Below are positions 8,259 through 18,360 of a stretch of 64,000 bases of DNA, one piece after another. Position numbers and translations under genes: made by a program. The stretch comes from Symbiobacterium terraclitae (GTDB taxonomy: Bacteria > Bacillota > Sulfobacillia > Symbiobacteriales > Symbiobacteriaceae): contig NZ_JAGGLG010000013.1 in assembly GCF_017874315.1 (NCBI RefSeq), positions 1-64,000 of the forward strand, written 5' to 3'. Each line of letters opens with the position of its first letter. Positions within the stretch are counted from its first letter, which is position 1. The notes below the pieces were generated by a model. That model had not been told where the DNA came from and did no database searches. It saw only the letters and a program-made list of their open reading frames with translations.

Positions 8259-9488
8259 CTACCCTGCGCTCCGAACCTCAACCCGCTCGTGCCCCCGCGC
8301 CATCAGGACGGTCCCCACGACCGCCGTCAGCACCAGCACCACGCCGCTGGCCTGGAAGACGGCCGGGGTGCCGAAGGGCTCCATGACCCAGCCGCTCACC
8401 AGGAAGGAGACAGGCTGCAGGCCAACGATCCCCAGGTGCTGCAGACTGAGGACACGCCCGAGCAGATGCGGCGGTGCGTAAACCTGTATGGCCGTTGCCG
8501 CCACCACGTTAAGAATGCCCAGCCATAGCCCCGCGCCGGCCAGAACGGCCATCACCGCCACCGCGTGCGGAATCCAGCCGATGGCCGTCCACAGCGCGCC
8601 CGCGACCAACCCCAGGGCCATGATCCGGGCGACCTGGCGGCCGTTCCGGCCGAAGGCGCCGCCGAGCACCGCCCCCACGATCTGGCCCAGGCCCGAACTG
8701 GCCATCAGAAGGCCCAACCCGCTGGGGTCCATTCCCCGGTCTGCTGCCAGGGCGGGCAGACCCACCTGCAGCGGACCCGGCACGGCAAGGTTCAGCACAG
8801 CCGCCAGGGCAATGCAGCCCTGGAGAACGCGGTTGGTCCAGACAACCGCCAGCCCTTCCGCAAAAGCACGGAAGGCGCCTGATGGCTCGGTGCGCTCGGC
8901 AGCCTCCCTGCGGCGCGGGAGCAGATGCGCGGCGGCGGCACACAGGGCACATGCTCCGGCCACGACCACGACGGTGGTGGACGTTCCGGCCGCCGTTATC
9001 AGTCCTCCGGCCAGCGCCGGCCCGAGGAAGAACGAGAGCATCAGGACGACATGGTTTGCGGCGTTGGCCTGCTGCAGGAACCCGGCCTCGACCAGGTCAG
9101 GCAGGATCGACGTGGATGCCGGGATGTACAGCGCAGTCACAAGTCCCATTCCCAGGGCCACAAGCGCGAGGTGGCCCAGCGTGAGCCCTCCTGCCCGCAG
9201 CAACAGGGCCACCGGCACCAGGAGCAGGGCAAAGGCGTAACCCGTGCCGATGACGAGGTTCCGGGGGTGGAGGCGGTCCGCCAGGACCCCACCCACAGGC
9301 AGCAGCACGGCGCGGGGAATCGTGGTCATCATGAGGAGGGTGCCCAGCGCCAGCGTGGACCCCGTGAGGTCCAGCACGAGCCAGGACTGCAGCACAGTGT
9401 AGATCTGGACGCTCACCATCGCGACCATCTTCGCAGCCAGGAGAATCAACAGGTGCTTTGAACGTGTCCACCGGGTCAGGGCGCCCAT
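8259..9488 (-). CDS. MFS transporter (MFS_3/EntS-like exporter)
   Basis: 409 residues with about 12 hydrophobic segments, in the inner membrane. Motif-A-like loop GGVLADRLHPRNLV after the second span, and the half-way cytoplasmic loop (RRREAAERTEPSGAFRAFAEGLAVV) typical of the MFS_3 group that includes enterobactin exporter EntS and macrolide efflux proteins. Substrate unknown; drug or metabolite export is the usual role of the family. ATG at 9488, or GTG at 9500 in the same frame; GAGAGGTG lies upstream. It is transcribed divergently from the AraC-type gene at 9800, a common arrangement for a transporter and its regulator (inference). Confidence 0.85.
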   Translation of the reverse strand: MGALTRWTRSKHLLILLAAKMVAMVSVQIYTVLQSWLVLDLTGSTLALGTLLMMTTIPRAVLLPVGGVLADRLHPRNLVIGTGYAFALLLVPVALLLRAGGLTLGHLALVALGMGLVTALYIPASTSILPDLVEAGFLQQANAANHVVLMLSFFLGPALAGGLITAAGTSTTVVVVAGACALCAAAAHLLPRRREAAERTEPSGAFRAFAEGLAVVWTNRVLQGCIALAAVLNLAVPGPLQVGLPALAADRGMDPSGLGLLMASSGLGQIVGAVLGGAFGRNGRQVARIMALGLVAGALWTAIGWIPHAVAVMAVLAGAGLWLGILNVVAATAIQVYAPPHLLGRVLSLQHLGIVGLQPVSFLVSGWVMEPFGTPAVFQASGVVLVLTAVVGTVLMARGHERVEVRSAG

Positions 9489-9500
9489 CGCATCACTCAC

Positions 9501-9799
9501 CTCTCACACGATCTGAACACCGGCAGCGATAGAACGCCTTCATCTACAATCGCAGCTACAAAGTATCTTATCTATTTGCACGTTTTGTTGGATGCCAGTG
9601 GCAGGTGGGCTGCCCAGCGCTTACCGCTGCCATTCTGCACGCGTCACTGAATGTGTGACGTGCGGCGGCTCCCATCCCCCGTCAACCGCAGCGCACCAGA
9701 CGGCATAACAGGAAGGCCTTCTCCGTCGACAGAAATAGCGGCGGTGTCAGGAATGGGCCTGCCTGCCGGAGATGACGAGACTGGAGGAGGAAGCCCGCT
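9501..9799. other. Divergent intergenic region with dyads
   Basis: Contains the only AT-rich patch nearby. An imperfect dyad at 9559-9578 (CAAAGTATCT facing TATCTATTTG) and a CGTCAC/GTGACG inverted repeat (9642-9647/9655-9660) are candidate operators between the divergent MFS and AraC-type genes. No clear -35/-10 pair was identified. Confidence 0.35.
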
Positions 9800-11005
9800 G
9801 TGTTCCGGGTGGAAGGCGAACTCGTGGGCAACTGCCCCGGCGCGGCCGTGTTCCAGGTCGGGGCGTTTCCGGGCCCCCGCATCGCAGGGCAGCCCGCTGC
9901 AATGGTGACACTGGGCTGCACCGGGCACTTCAGCTTTGACGTTCCCGACGGGTCCTGGTACGTCCACGCCGTGGGCGGCATCGCCGACGACAGGGGGATC
10001 CTGAACGGGCTGGGCTGGGGCAGCCACGGGGGCATCTACGGCTTCGGCCGCCCCGTCACGCCGGGAGAGCCGGTGCGTATCCACGTCAGCCCCCTCTGGC
10101 GCGACCTGACCCACCTCCCGCTCATCCGCGGGGCGATGCTCTCCGACGACCAGTGGCAGGCCATCCACCGCGCGATGGCCCGCCTGCACGAGGATCTGGG
10201 CAGCAACATCGAGGGCGACCTGGACCGGGCCGCCTCCCTGGCCCGGACGCGGCTGAGCGCGCTGTTCCGGCGGGGCGTGGGCGTCACCATGGAGGAGTAC
10301 CGCACGCGCGCCCGGCTCGAGGCCGCCAAGGCCCTGCTGGTCCTCTCGGACGCTGCCGTCCACGACATCGCACTGGAGGTCGGCTACAGCACCCCGGCAC
10401 AGCTCCGCCGCATGTTCCTGCGCTACCTGGGCGTCACGCCGGGTGAGTTCCGGCGCCAGGCGCAGGCCGTGTCGGAGGCCTGGCAAGGGGCAGACGGACA
10501 GTCAGGAGCCGAATCGGACGAGTCGCCGGCCGCGCGGCAGGCTGTACGCCGCTACAGCCTGACGAGCGCCCTCTCCCGCTGGCTCACGCCGCCCCGGGCG
10601 GGCACCGTGCGGGGCGAGGTGCTCTACCGGGGCGAACACTCCGGCCGGGCGCTCTACATCGGCCTCTTTCCCAACCCGGTTCCCGACGCCTACCCCGCGG
10701 CATGGACGGCCCTGCCGGCCCCAGGGCCCTTCACCCTGCGCCGCGTGCCCGAAGGGCGCTACTACGTGCTGGCCGCCTACCTCGCCGCCCGCATGCTCTA
10801 CCCGGGTGACCTCTCTTCGGGATTCGCCTACGGCGGCTACGGCGACGTCGACACGACAGGCGACCTCGCGAACTGGCACCCGATGCCGGTGACGGTACGG
10901 GCCGGCGACGAGGTCGCGGGGCTGCGGATCGAGCTGGTGGACGGCGAGGCCATCCGCCGGTTCGGCGGGAACTGGCTGCGCAGCTTCCTGCCGGATGGAA
11001 GATAA
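9800..11005 (+). CDS. AraC-family regulator with flanking beta-sandwich-like domains
   Basis: 401-residue predicted cytoplasmic transcription factor. The AraC-type double helix-turn-helix lies in the middle (about residues 130-222, ending AVHDIALEVGYSTPAQLRRMFLRYLGVTPGEFRRQ, a textbook second HTH and AraC signature). Both flanks look like small beta-sandwich domains with FSFDVPDGSWYVHAVGG (about 44-60) and FTLRRVPEGRYYVLAAYL (about 300-320), resembling carboxypeptidase-regulatory-like/transthyretin-like folds. AraC proteins usually have the HTH at one end, so the central position is unusual. GTG start with GGAGGAGG 9 nt upstream. It is divergent from the MFS exporter and followed by an AHSA1 protein, either of which may be a target (inference). 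Confidence 0.78.
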   Translation: MFRVEGELVGNCPGAAVFQVGAFPGPRIAGQPAAMVTLGCTGHFSFDVPDGSWYVHAVGGIADDRGILNGLGWGSHGGIYGFGRPVTPGEPVRIHVSPLWRDLTHLPLIRGAMLSDDQWQAIHRAMARLHEDLGSNIEGDLDRAASLARTRLSALFRRGVGVTMEEYRTRARLEAAKALLVLSDAAVHDIALEVGYSTPAQLRRMFLRYLGVTPGEFRRQAQAVSEAWQGADGQSGAESDESPAARQAVRRYSLTSALSRWLTPPRAGTVRGEVLYRGEHSGRALYIGLFPNPVPDAYPAAWTALPAPGPFTLRRVPEGRYYVLAAYLAARMLYPGDLSSGFAYGGYGDVDTTGDLANWHPMPVTVRAGDEVAGLRIELVDGEAIRRFGGNWLRSFLPDGR

Positions 11006-11086
11006 TGGCAGTACATGGCGAACCTCCTCGCTGGACGAGTCTTTTTAAGATATGGAGTAACCGGATTCGTCTAGGGAGGGACGCAC

Positions 11087-11572
11087 TTGGAGGCAGTAGA
11101 GACGCAGGTGTTGGTTGCAGCCCAGCAGGACGTGGTCTGGTGGGCCTGGACCCGCGCGGAGCGCATCACGCAGTGGTTTGCGCCGGCGGCCCGCATCGAG
11201 CCGCACCCCGGAGGGGCATTCGAACTGTTCTTCAACCCGGCGGACCGCACCCGCGACTGCACGGCGGGCTGCACCTTCACCGCGGTGGAGCCCATGACCC
11301 GCCTGGGATTCACCTGGAAGGGGCCCGACCAGTTCGCCGCGGTGATGAACGACCCCGACCGCCTCACGACCGTCTCGGTGACCTTCGAGCCCGCCGAGGG
11401 CGGCACCCGAGTGACGGTGACACATACCGGCTGGGGCGAGGGCGAGGCCTGGGCCGAGGCCCGGAACTGGCACGTCATGGCCTGGCGGCACGTCCTGGAC
11501 AGCCTGAAGGGCGCGCTGGAGTCCGGCAAGGGCGACCTCTGCTGCGCCCCGCCTGAGCACGCCGACGACTAG
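11087..11572 (+). CDS. SRPBCC/AHSA1-family protein
   Basis: 161 residues from a TTG preceded by GGGAGGG. The full chain fits the START-like SRPBCC fold: N-terminal strand (VLVAAQQDVVWWAWT), WFAP and PGGAFELFF in the middle and a long C-terminal helix (WHVMAWRHVLDSLKGALESG). AHSA1-type family members bind hydrophobic ligands or act as Hsp90 activator-like proteins; bacterial members are often of unknown ligand. The C-terminus carries a Cys-Cys pair. It follows the AraC-type gene by about 80 bp on the same strand and is probably co-transcribed. A perfect 13-bp hairpin follows. Confidence 0.8.
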   Translation: MEAVETQVLVAAQQDVVWWAWTRAERITQWFAPAARIEPHPGGAFELFFNPADRTRDCTAGCTFTAVEPMTRLGFTWKGPDQFAAVMNDPDRLTTVSVTFEPAEGGTRVTVTHTGWGEGEAWAEARNWHVMAWRHVLDSLKGALESGKGDLCCAPPEHADD

Positions 11573-11586
11573 GGAGTGTACCAAAT

Positions 11587-11615
11587 GCGCCGGCGGGGGA
11601 TCCCCCCGCCGGCGC
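11587..11615. terminator. Bidirectional hairpin terminator
   Basis: Perfect 13-bp GC stem (11587-11599 with 11603-11615) and a 3-nt loop between the convergent AHSA1 (+) and glyA (-) genes. No U tract on either side. Confidence 0.6.
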
Positions 11616-11634
11616 AACCTGTTCCTATGGCATG

Positions 11635-12873
11635 CTACTCGACGACCAGCGGGAAGCGGGCGGTGAGCTCCTGCACCTCCGCCTTCACCCGCTCCAGGAC
11701 GGCCTCGTCGCTGCGGTGCGTGATCGCCCGGTCGATCAGGTCGGCGATCTGCACCATCTCGGCCTCCTTGAGCCCCCGGGTCGTCATGGCCGGGGTGCCG
11801 ATGCGGATGCCGCTGGTGACCATCGGCTTCTCCGGGTCGTTGGGGATGGCGTTCTTGTTCACCGTGATCGACACCCGGTCGAGCAGCTTCTCGGCGTCGC
11901 GGCCCGTGATCCCCTTGGGCCGCAGGTCCACCAGCATCAGGTGGTTGTCCGTGCCGCCGGTGACCAGCCGGTAGCCCCGCTCGACGAGGGCGGCCGCCAG
12001 GGCCTTGGCGTTCTTGACCACCTGGCCGCAGTACTCCTTGTAGGCCGGGTCGGAGAGCTGCTTGAACGCCACGGCCTTCGCGGCGACGATGTGCATCAGC
12101 GGGCCGCCCTGGATGCCCGGGAAGACCGCCTTGTCGATGTCCTTGGCGAACTCCTGCTTGCACAGGATGGCGCCGCCCCGCGGGCCCCGCAGGGTCTTGT
12201 GGGTGGTGGTGGTGACGATGTGGGCGTGCTCCACCGGGTTCGGGTAGTAGCCCGTGGCCGCCAGGCCGGCGAAGTGCGCCATGTCCACCATCAGCAGGGC
12301 GCCGACCTCATCGGCGATCTCCCGGAACCGCTTGAAGTCCAGCACCCGCGGATAGGCCGAGTAGCCCGCCACGATGATCTTCGGCCGGTGCTGCCGGGCC
12401 AGCTCCGCCACCGCGTCCATGTTGACCCGCTCCGTCTCGGGGTCCAGGCCGTAGGGGACGAAGTTGTAGGTCCTGCCGCTGAAGTTCACCGGCGAACCGT
12501 GGGTCAGGTGGCCGCCCTGGGCGAGGTTCATGCCCAGCACCGTGTCGCCGGGCTGCAGGAAGGCGAAGTAGACCGCCGTGTTGGCGTTGGCCCCCGAGTG
12601 GGGCTGCACGTTGGCGTGCTCGGCGCCGAAGGCCGCCTTCAGCCGCTCCCGGGCGATGTTCTCCACGACGTCCACGTACTCGCAGCCGCCGTAGTACCGC
12701 TTGCCGGGGTAGCCCTCCGCGTACTTGTTGGTCAGCACGCTGCCCGCAGCTTCAAGCACCGCCGTTGGTACGAAGTTCTCGGATGCGATCAGCTCGATGT
12801 TCCGCTGCTGCCGCTGGACCTCCTGCTGGATCACCGCATACACTTCCGGGTCGTACCGCTTCAGCGCGTCCAT
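11635..12873 (-). CDS. glyA: Serine hydroxymethyltransferase
   Basis: 412 residues, the normal length. PLP enzyme converting serine and tetrahydrofolate to glycine and 5,10-methylene-THF in the cytoplasm. Seen: ELIASENF near the N-terminus, [25 protein letters not shown], and the PLP-lysine motif [18 protein letters not shown] start at 12873. Last gene of the gcv-lipM-glyA group on the minus strand, which places glycine cleavage and serine-glycine interconversion together so that methylene-THF and glycine can be balanced. It probably shares the glycine-riboswitch-controlled transcript, although hairpins before lipM may give partial termination. Confidence 0.97.
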   Translation of the reverse strand: MDALKRYDPEVYAVIQQEVQRQQRNIELIASENFVPTAVLEAAGSVLTNKYAEGYPGKRYYGGCEYVDVVENIARERLKAAFGAEHANVQPHSGANANTAVYFAFLQPGDTVLGMNLAQGGHLTHGSPVNFSGRTYNFVPYGLDPETERVNMDAVAELARQHRPKIIVAGYSAYPRVLDFKRFREIADEVGALLMVDMAHFAGLAATGYYPNPVEHAHIVTTTTHKTLRGPRGGAILCKQEFAKDIDKAVFPGIQGGPLMHIVAAKAVAFKQLSDPAYKEYCGQVVKNAKALAAALVERGYRLVTGGTDNHLMLVDLRPKGITGRDAEKLLDRVSITVNKNAIPNDPEKPMVTSGIRIGTPAMTTRGLKEAEMVQIADLIDRAITHRSDEAVLERVKAEVQELTARFPLVVE

Positions 12874-12895
12874 AACCGTGAGCCGCCCCCTGCAC

Positions 12896-13729
12896 CTATT
12901 TTTTTATGTTCCAATTGTCACTTCCGTATTTCGTCGCGACAAGCGTTTCTGCCTCTTTTTCTTCTGCCAATGTGAGGGATCCGCTGGTCAACCTCAGGCC
13001 GAGGGCACGGGCGAAGCCGGCCGTGAAGGCGTCCCGGGCCTCCGCGTAGCCGACCTCCCGCCCCAGGGCCTCGCGGAGCGTGGTCGCCTTGCTCCGGAAC
13101 CGGGCCATCAGCCGCTCGGCCGGCGCGCCCTCGGGCAGGCGCATCAGGCGGAAGAGCAGCGGTACGTCCACGTCCAGCAGGATCGACCCGTGCTGCAGGA
13201 TCACGCCGTCCCGGCGGGTCTGGGCCGACCCGGCCAGCTTCCGGCCGCCGACCTGCAGCTCGTAGGCCGAGGCCGTGTCGAAGCAGGCGGTGTGGAAGCC
13301 GCCGGGGTCCGCCCGGCGCGGGTCGCGCTCGCCGCCGGAGAGCTCAGCCGCCACGCCCAGCTCGGCCAGGCCGGCCAGCAGCCCCCGGGAGATCTCGCGG
13401 TAGGTCTCGATCACCCCGCCGGGGAGCAGCTCCTCCCGCACCACCACGGAATAGGTCAGCTCCATGTGGTGGAAGATCAGCCGGCCGCCGGTGGGACGCC
13501 GCACGTAGCCGTAGCCGCTGGCCCGCACCGCGTCCAGGTCGACCTCCTTCAGCATCGACTGGAAGTAGCCGATGGAGACCGCCGGCGGCGCCCAGCCGTA
13601 GAAGCGCAGGGTCGGCGGTACCTCGCCCCGGGCGTGGGCCCGGGCGATGGCCTCGTCGATCGCCATGTTCTCCGGCCCCGGCCGGTGGCCGGTGTCCAGC
13701 AGCCGCCAGTTCTTCTCCGCCAACGCCAT
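12896..13729 (-). CDS. lipM: Octanoyltransferase LipM (lipoate-protein ligase A family)
   Basis: 277 residues from the ATG at 13729 (GGAGA about 9 nt upstream); the longer frame to 13861 lacks a convincing ribosome site. Belongs to the BPL/LplA/LipB fold family: NMAIDEA near the N-terminus, [12 protein letters not shown], a Cys in [33 protein letters not shown]. That Cys and the GSAQ motif are typical of LipM, which transfers octanoyl from ACP to the GcvH lysine, rather than of ATP-dependent LplA. Its place between gcvPB and glyA supports a role in lipoylating the GcvH of the same cluster. No LipA was seen in the window. Confidence 0.85.
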   Translation of the reverse strand: MALAEKNWRLLDTGHRPGPENMAIDEAIARAHARGEVPPTLRFYGWAPPAVSIGYFQSMLKEVDLDAVRASGYGYVRRPTGGRLIFHHMELTYSVVVREELLPGGVIETYREISRGLLAGLAELGVAAELSGGERDPRRADPGGFHTACFDTASAYELQVGGRKLAGSAQTRRDGVILQHGSILLDVDVPLLFRLMRLPEGAPAERLMARFRSKATTLREALGREVGYAEARDAFTAGFARALGLRLTSGSLTLAEEKEAETLVATKYGSDNWNIKK

Positions 13730-13889
13730 AGACCACGTCTCCGTTTCAGGGGGATCCCCTTCCGTCATGCTACGCAGCGGGGGACCGCCGGGATGCGCCC
13801 GCAGGGGCAACCGGCCGTTCCGCATGGAAACGGGGTGGGGCGTGCACGACAGCACCCCCACCCCGAGTCCTGACCAGCCATGCCTGGTC

Positions 13890-13908
13890 CCCTCCCGGGC
13901 CGGGAGGG
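13890..13908 (-). terminator. Hairpin between gcvPB and lipM
   Basis: 9-bp stem CCCTCCCGG/CCGGGAGGG just past the gcvPB stop. A second GC-rich hairpin (GGGGTGGGG...CCCCACCCC) lies at about 13830-13864. They may attenuate rather than stop transcription into lipM-glyA. Confidence 0.4.
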
Positions 13909-13916
13909 TTACCGGA

Positions 13917-15377
13917 TCAGCACTGCTCCCGCTTGTAGCGCAGGTTCGGCCGCCGGGCAGCCAGCGCCTCGTCCAGCCGCCCCACCGGGGTCTTGTGGGG
14001 CGCCGCCTTCACGTGCTCCGGGTTGGACCGGGCCTCGTCGTGGATGCGGATCATCGCGTCGATGAACCGGTCGAGGGTCGCCTTGTCCTCGGTCTCGGTC
14101 GGCTCGATCATCAGCGCCTCCTCCACGATCAGCGGGAAGTAGATCGTGGGCGGGTGCACGCCCTCGTCCAGCAGCCGCTTGGCCACGTCCAACGTCTTCA
14201 CGCCGGTCTCCTGCTTGAGGGTCCGGGCCGCGAGGACGCACTCGTGCATGCAGTAGCGGTCCACGAACACGTCGTAGTACTTCTTCAGGTGCGCCATCAC
14301 GTAGTTGGCGTTGAGGACCGCGTACTCCGAGACTTCCTTCAGCGCCGGGCCGTGGGCCAGCACGTAGGCGTAGGCCCTGACCACCACGCCGAAGTTGCCC
14401 CAGAAGGCGTGCAGCTTGCCGATGGACTGCGGGCGGTCCCAGTCCAGGACGTACCGGTCGCCCTGCTGCTCCACCACCGGCACCGGCAGGAAGGGCACCA
14501 GGTGGGACTTGACGCCCACCGGGCCGCTGCCGGGGCCGCCGCCGCCGTGCGGGGTCGAGAAGGTCTTGTGCAGGTTGATGTGGACGACGTCGAAGCCCAT
14601 GTCGCCCGGCCGGGCATAGCCCATGATGGCGTTCAGGTTCGCGCCGTCGTAGTAGCAGAGCCCGCCCGCCTCGTGGACGATCTCGGTGATCTCCTTCACG
14701 TGCGGGTCGAAGAGCCCCAGGGTGGACGGGTTGGTCATCATCAGGGCGGCGGTCTTCGGGCCGACCGTCTGCCGCAGGGACTCGAGGTCGATGGAGCCGT
14801 CGGGCATCGACTTCACCGGGACCACCCGGTAGCCCGCCATGGCGGCGGTGGCCGGGTTGGTGCCGTGGGCCGAGTCTGGCACGATGACCTCGTTCCGCTC
14901 GCCCTCGCCCCGCGCCTCATGGTAGGCCCGGATCAGCAGGATGCCGGTCAGCTCGCCCTGGGCGCCGGCGGCGGGCTGGAAGGTCATCCGGTCCATGCCG
15001 GTGACCTCGCAGAGCCACCGCTCCAGGGTGTGCAGCAACTTCAGGTTGCCCTGCACCGTCTCGGCCGGCTGCATGGGGTGGGTGAGGGCGAAGCCCGGGA
15101 TGCGGGCTGCCTCCTCGTTTACCTTCGGGTTGTACTTCATCGTGCAGGAGCCCAGGGGGTAGAAGTCCACGTCCACCCCGTGGTTGAGCCGGCTCAGCTG
15201 GGTGAAGTGGCGGACGACCTCGACCTCCGAGAGCTCGGGCAGGGCCGGGGGCACCTGGCGGAGCAGGTCCGCCGGAATCGCCTCGGAGATCTCCACGGCC
15301 GGCACGTCCGGCGCGGGGAACGTCACCGCCCGCTTGCCCGGGGTCGACTGTTCGAAGAGCAGCGGTACCAGGGCCAT
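13917..15377 (-). CDS. gcvPB: Glycine dehydrogenase (decarboxylating) subunit 2
   Basis: 486 residues, the standard size for the C-terminal half of the split P-protein. With GcvPA it decarboxylates glycine and passes the aminomethyl group to the lipoyl arm of GcvH. The PLP lysine lies in [24 protein letters not shown]. Also seen: [26 protein letters not shown] and [16 protein letters not shown]. The two-subunit form is usual in Firmicutes and Thermotoga. Start ATG one base before the stop of gcvPA, so tightly coupled. Confidence 0.97.
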   Translation of the reverse strand: MALVPLLFEQSTPGKRAVTFPAPDVPAVEISEAIPADLLRQVPPALPELSEVEVVRHFTQLSRLNHGVDVDFYPLGSCTMKYNPKVNEEAARIPGFALTHPMQPAETVQGNLKLLHTLERWLCEVTGMDRMTFQPAAGAQGELTGILLIRAYHEARGEGERNEVIVPDSAHGTNPATAAMAGYRVVPVKSMPDGSIDLESLRQTVGPKTAALMMTNPSTLGLFDPHVKEITEIVHEAGGLCYYDGANLNAIMGYARPGDMGFDVVHINLHKTFSTPHGGGGPGSGPVGVKSHLVPFLPVPVVEQQGDRYVLDWDRPQSIGKLHAFWGNFGVVVRAYAYVLAHGPALKEVSEYAVLNANYVMAHLKKYYDVFVDRYCMHECVLAARTLKQETGVKTLDVAKRLLDEGVHPPTIYFPLIVEEALMIEPTETEDKATLDRFIDAMIRIHDEARSNPEHVKAAPHKTPVGRLDEALAARRPNLRYKREQC

Positions 15378-15378
15378 C

Positions 15379-16734
15379 CTACTTCACCTCCCCGAGCGCA
15401 GCCACGAGGCGGTCGATCTCCGCCCGGGTCCGCTTTTCGGTGACCGCCAGTGTGACGGCGCCGGCCGCCCCGTCCAGGAGCTCCGGATAGGCCGCACCGG
15501 CGTCGATGCCGCCCAGGATCTTGTGGCCCAGCAGGTGCCGGCTGACCGCCTGCGCCGGTGCGGGGGCGAGCACGGTGAACTCCTTGAAGAACGGTGCGCT
15601 GCCCGCCAGCCGCCAGCCGGGCAGGGCCGCGATCTGCTGCGCCGCGTAGTGCGCCTTCTGCAGCGAGAGGTTGGCCACCTCGCGCAGCCCCTCCTTGCCG
15701 ACGAGGGCCAGGTAGACCGTGGCCGCCAGGGCGATGAGCGCCTGGTTGGTGCAGATGTTGGAGGTGGCCTTCTCGCGGCGGATGTGCTGCTCGCGCGCCT
15801 GCATGGTCAGCACGAAGCCGCGCTGGCCGCGGTTGTCCACCGTGGCGCCGGCGATGCGGCCGGGCATCTTGCGGGCGAAGCGCTCCCGGGTGGCCAGGAT
15901 GCCCAGGTAGGGCCCGCCGTAGGAGAGGGGAACGCCGAGCCCCTGGCCCTCCGCGACGACGATGTCCGCGCCGTAGTGGCCCGGCGCCTCGAGCAGGCCC
16001 AGGGAGACCGGGTCGACGGCCACCACGAAGAGGCCGCTCATCCGGTGCACGATCGCCTCGATCTGCCGCACCTGCTCCAGGTAGCCCAGGTAGTTGGGGG
16101 TCTGCAGCAGCAGTCCGCCGACCTCGTCGGTCATCAGCGCCTCAAGGCGGTTCAGGTCCAGCGTCACGCCGTCCAGCGGCACCTCGATCAGCTCGACGCC
16201 GACGCCGTGCATGTAGGTCTCCACCACCCGCCGGTAGTGCGGGTGGACCGACCGGGCGACCAGGAGCTTCGACCGGCCGGTCTGGTTGACCACCATGCCG
16301 GCGGCCTCCGCCAGGGCCGAGGCGCCGTCGTACATGGAGGCATTGGAGAGGTCCATGCCGGTCAGCTCGCACATCAGGGACTGGTACTCGTAGATCGCCT
16401 GCAGCACGCCCTGGGAGATCTCAGGCTGGTACGGGGTGTAGGCCGTGAGGAACTCGCCGCGGCGGAGCACCGCGTCGACTGCGGCGGGCACGTAGTGGTC
16501 GTACGCGCCGCCGCCCAGGAAGCAGGCGTACTCCGCCGTGTCGGCGTTCTGCGCGGCCAGCTCCCGCAGGTGGGCCAGGATCTCCATCTCGGTCAGGGCC
16601 GGGGGCAGGTCCAGTGGCCGGTTCAGGCGTACCTCTGCCGGGATGTTGGCAGCGAAGAGCTCCTCGGTGGAACTGACGCCGATATCCCGCAGCATGGCCG
16701 CCTTGTCGGCCTGCGTAATCGGGATGTAGCGCAT
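15379..16734 (-). CDS. gcvPA: Glycine dehydrogenase (decarboxylating) subunit 1
   Basis: 451 residues, N-terminal half of the split P-protein. Seen: [18 protein letters not shown] at the start, [34 protein letters not shown] and [14 protein letters not shown], all standard GcvPA blocks. It lacks the catalytic PLP lysine, which is in GcvPB; the two form the alpha2beta2 enzyme. Its start follows the gcvH stop immediately and its stop abuts the gcvPB start, giving equal expression. Confidence 0.97.
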   Translation of the reverse strand: MRYIPITQADKAAMLRDIGVSSTEELFAANIPAEVRLNRPLDLPPALTEMEILAHLRELAAQNADTAEYACFLGGGAYDHYVPAAVDAVLRRGEFLTAYTPYQPEISQGVLQAIYEYQSLMCELTGMDLSNASMYDGASALAEAAGMVVNQTGRSKLLVARSVHPHYRRVVETYMHGVGVELIEVPLDGVTLDLNRLEALMTDEVGGLLLQTPNYLGYLEQVRQIEAIVHRMSGLFVVAVDPVSLGLLEAPGHYGADIVVAEGQGLGVPLSYGGPYLGILATRERFARKMPGRIAGATVDNRGQRGFVLTMQAREQHIRREKATSNICTNQALIALAATVYLALVGKEGLREVANLSLQKAHYAAQQIAALPGWRLAGSAPFFKEFTVLAPAPAQAVSRHLLGHKILGGIDAGAAYPELLDGAAGAVTLAVTEKRTRAEIDRLVAALGEVK

Positions 16735-17121
16735 CTAGCCCTCCTTGGTGAACGCCTCGTAGCCCGCCGCGTCCAGCAGGCTGTCCAGCTCGGCCGGATT
16801 GGCGATCTCGATCTTCAGAATCCAGCCCTCGCCGTAGGGATCCTGGTTGATCAGCTCCGGCGAGCCCTCCAGCTTGGTGTTGACCTCGACCACCTTGCCG
16901 CTGACCGGGATGTACAGGTCGGAGACGGTCTTCACGCTCTCCACCACGCCGAACTGCTCGTTCTGCTTCAGCTCGCGGCCCACCTCGGGCAGCTCGACGA
17001 AGACCACGTCGCCCAGCTGGTCCTGGGCGAACCAGGTGATGCCCACCACGCCGACGTTGCCCTCAACCCGGATCCACTCGTGCTCCTTCGTGTACTTCAG
17101 ATCCGCCGGAACGTTCGCCAT
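16735..17121 (-). CDS. gcvH: Glycine cleavage system H protein
   Basis: 128 residues. Carries the lipoyl arm that shuttles between the P, T and L proteins. Seen: YTKEHEWIRVEGN, VVFVELPEVG and the lipoylation site ESVKTVSDLY (Lys about 64), then NPYGEGW-like DPYGEGWILK. The likely lipoylating enzyme (LipM) is encoded four genes away in the same cluster. The dihydrolipoamide dehydrogenase (L protein) is not in the window. Confidence 0.97.
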   Translation of the reverse strand: MANVPADLKYTKEHEWIRVEGNVGVVGITWFAQDQLGDVVFVELPEVGRELKQNEQFGVVESVKTVSDLYIPVSGKVVEVNTKLEGSPELINQDPYGEGWILKIEIANPAELDSLLDAAGYEAFTKEG

Positions 17122-17161
17122 CGTGCGCGTCCTCCTCGTGCCACGTTTTTCGACATGCCGC

Positions 17162-18295
17162 CTAGCGCTTGTGCGGCGAGCGGTAGAACGGGGTCTCGAC
17201 GACCCGCGCCTTCAGCGCCCGGCCGCGGATGATGACCTCCACCTCGGTGCCCACTTCGCTGTGCTCCACGGGCACGTAGGCGAGGCCGATGTTCTTCTCC
17301 AGGGTGGGCGAGAAGCTGCCCGTGGTCACCTCGCCGACCGTCTGGCCGCCCACGGCCACCGGATAGCCCTGCCGGGGGATGCCGCGGTCGATCATCTCAA
17401 TACCCACCAGCTTGCGGGTAAGCCCCCGCTCCTTGATCTGCGCCAGGGCCTCCCGCCCGATGAAGTCCACGCCCTTCTTCAGTTTCACGGCGAAGCCCAG
17501 GCCCGCCTCCAGCGGGTTGTGCTGGTCGCTGATCTCGTGGCCGTAGAGCGGAAGCTTGGCCTCAAACCGGAGCGTGTCCCGGGCGCCCAGGCCGCAGGGC
17601 AGGAGCCCCTCGTCCTCGCCCGCCTCCAGGAGCGCCTCCCAGAGGGCAGCAGCATCCCCGGCCTTCACGTAGATCTCGAAGCCGTCCTCGCCGGTGTAGC
17701 CCGTGCGGGAGAGCACCAGGGTCGGCACGCCGGCCACCGTCACGCCCATCTTGTGGGTGAACGGGGCCATCTCAGAGAGCACCGCACCCGGCGCCAACGG
17801 CTGGAGGATCTCCTCCGCCTTCGGCCCCTGCAGGGCGAGCAGGGCGATCTCGTCCGACCGGTTGACCAGCTCCAGGTTCCTGAGCCCAGCCCGCTCCCGG
17901 GCGACGTTGATCCACTCCCAGTCCTTCTGGGTGTTGCCGGCGTTGACCACCAGCCAGTACCGGTGCTCGCCGAGCCGGTAGACCAGGATATCGTCGACTA
18001 CGGTGCCGTTCTCGTAGCACATCAGCGAGTACTGGACCTCGCCGACGGCAAGCTTCGCCGCGTTGTTGGTGCTGACCAGCTGGATCAGGTCAAGCGCCTG
18101 CGGACCCGAAATCTCGAACTCGCCCATGTGGGAGACGTCGAAGAGGCCGGCCGCCTGCCGGACGGCCCGGTGCTCCTCGATCACGCCGGCGTACTGCACC
18201 GGCATCTCCCAGCCGCCGAAGGGCACCATGCGCGCGCCGAGCTTCTGGTGCAACTCGTAGAGGGGCGTCCGCTTCAGTGATTCGTTCACCACCAC
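17162..18295 (-). CDS. gcvT: Aminomethyltransferase (glycine cleavage T protein)
   Basis: 377 residues. Transfers the methylene carbon from GcvH-aminomethyl-lipoate to tetrahydrofolate, releasing ammonia. Seen: MVPFGGWEMPVQY, FDVSHMGEFEISG, QYSLMCYENGTVVDDILVYRL, GYTGEDGFEIY and the C-terminal GEVTTGSFSPTLEKNIGLAYV. Three consecutive GTG codons (18295, 18292, 18289) could start it, with GAGGTG just upstream; the last has the best spacing. It is the first gene behind the glycine riboswitch. Confidence 0.96.
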   Translation of the reverse strand: MVVNESLKRTPLYELHQKLGARMVPFGGWEMPVQYAGVIEEHRAVRQAAGLFDVSHMGEFEISGPQALDLIQLVSTNNAAKLAVGEVQYSLMCYENGTVVDDILVYRLGEHRYWLVVNAGNTQKDWEWINVARERAGLRNLELVNRSDEIALLALQGPKAEEILQPLAPGAVLSEMAPFTHKMGVTVAGVPTLVLSRTGYTGEDGFEIYVKAGDAAALWEALLEAGEDEGLLPCGLGARDTLRFEAKLPLYGHEISDQHNPLEAGLGFAVKLKKGVDFIGREALAQIKERGLTRKLVGIEMIDRGIPRQGYPVAVGGQTVGEVTTGSFSPTLEKNIGLAYVPVEHSEVGTEVEVIIRGRALKARVVETPFYRSPHKR

Positions 18296-18360
18296 ACCTC
18301 GCTTTCACCTTGCTTAGTCTTACCAGCCAATGGGCGGCACTACTCCGCTTCCGGGGCGGC

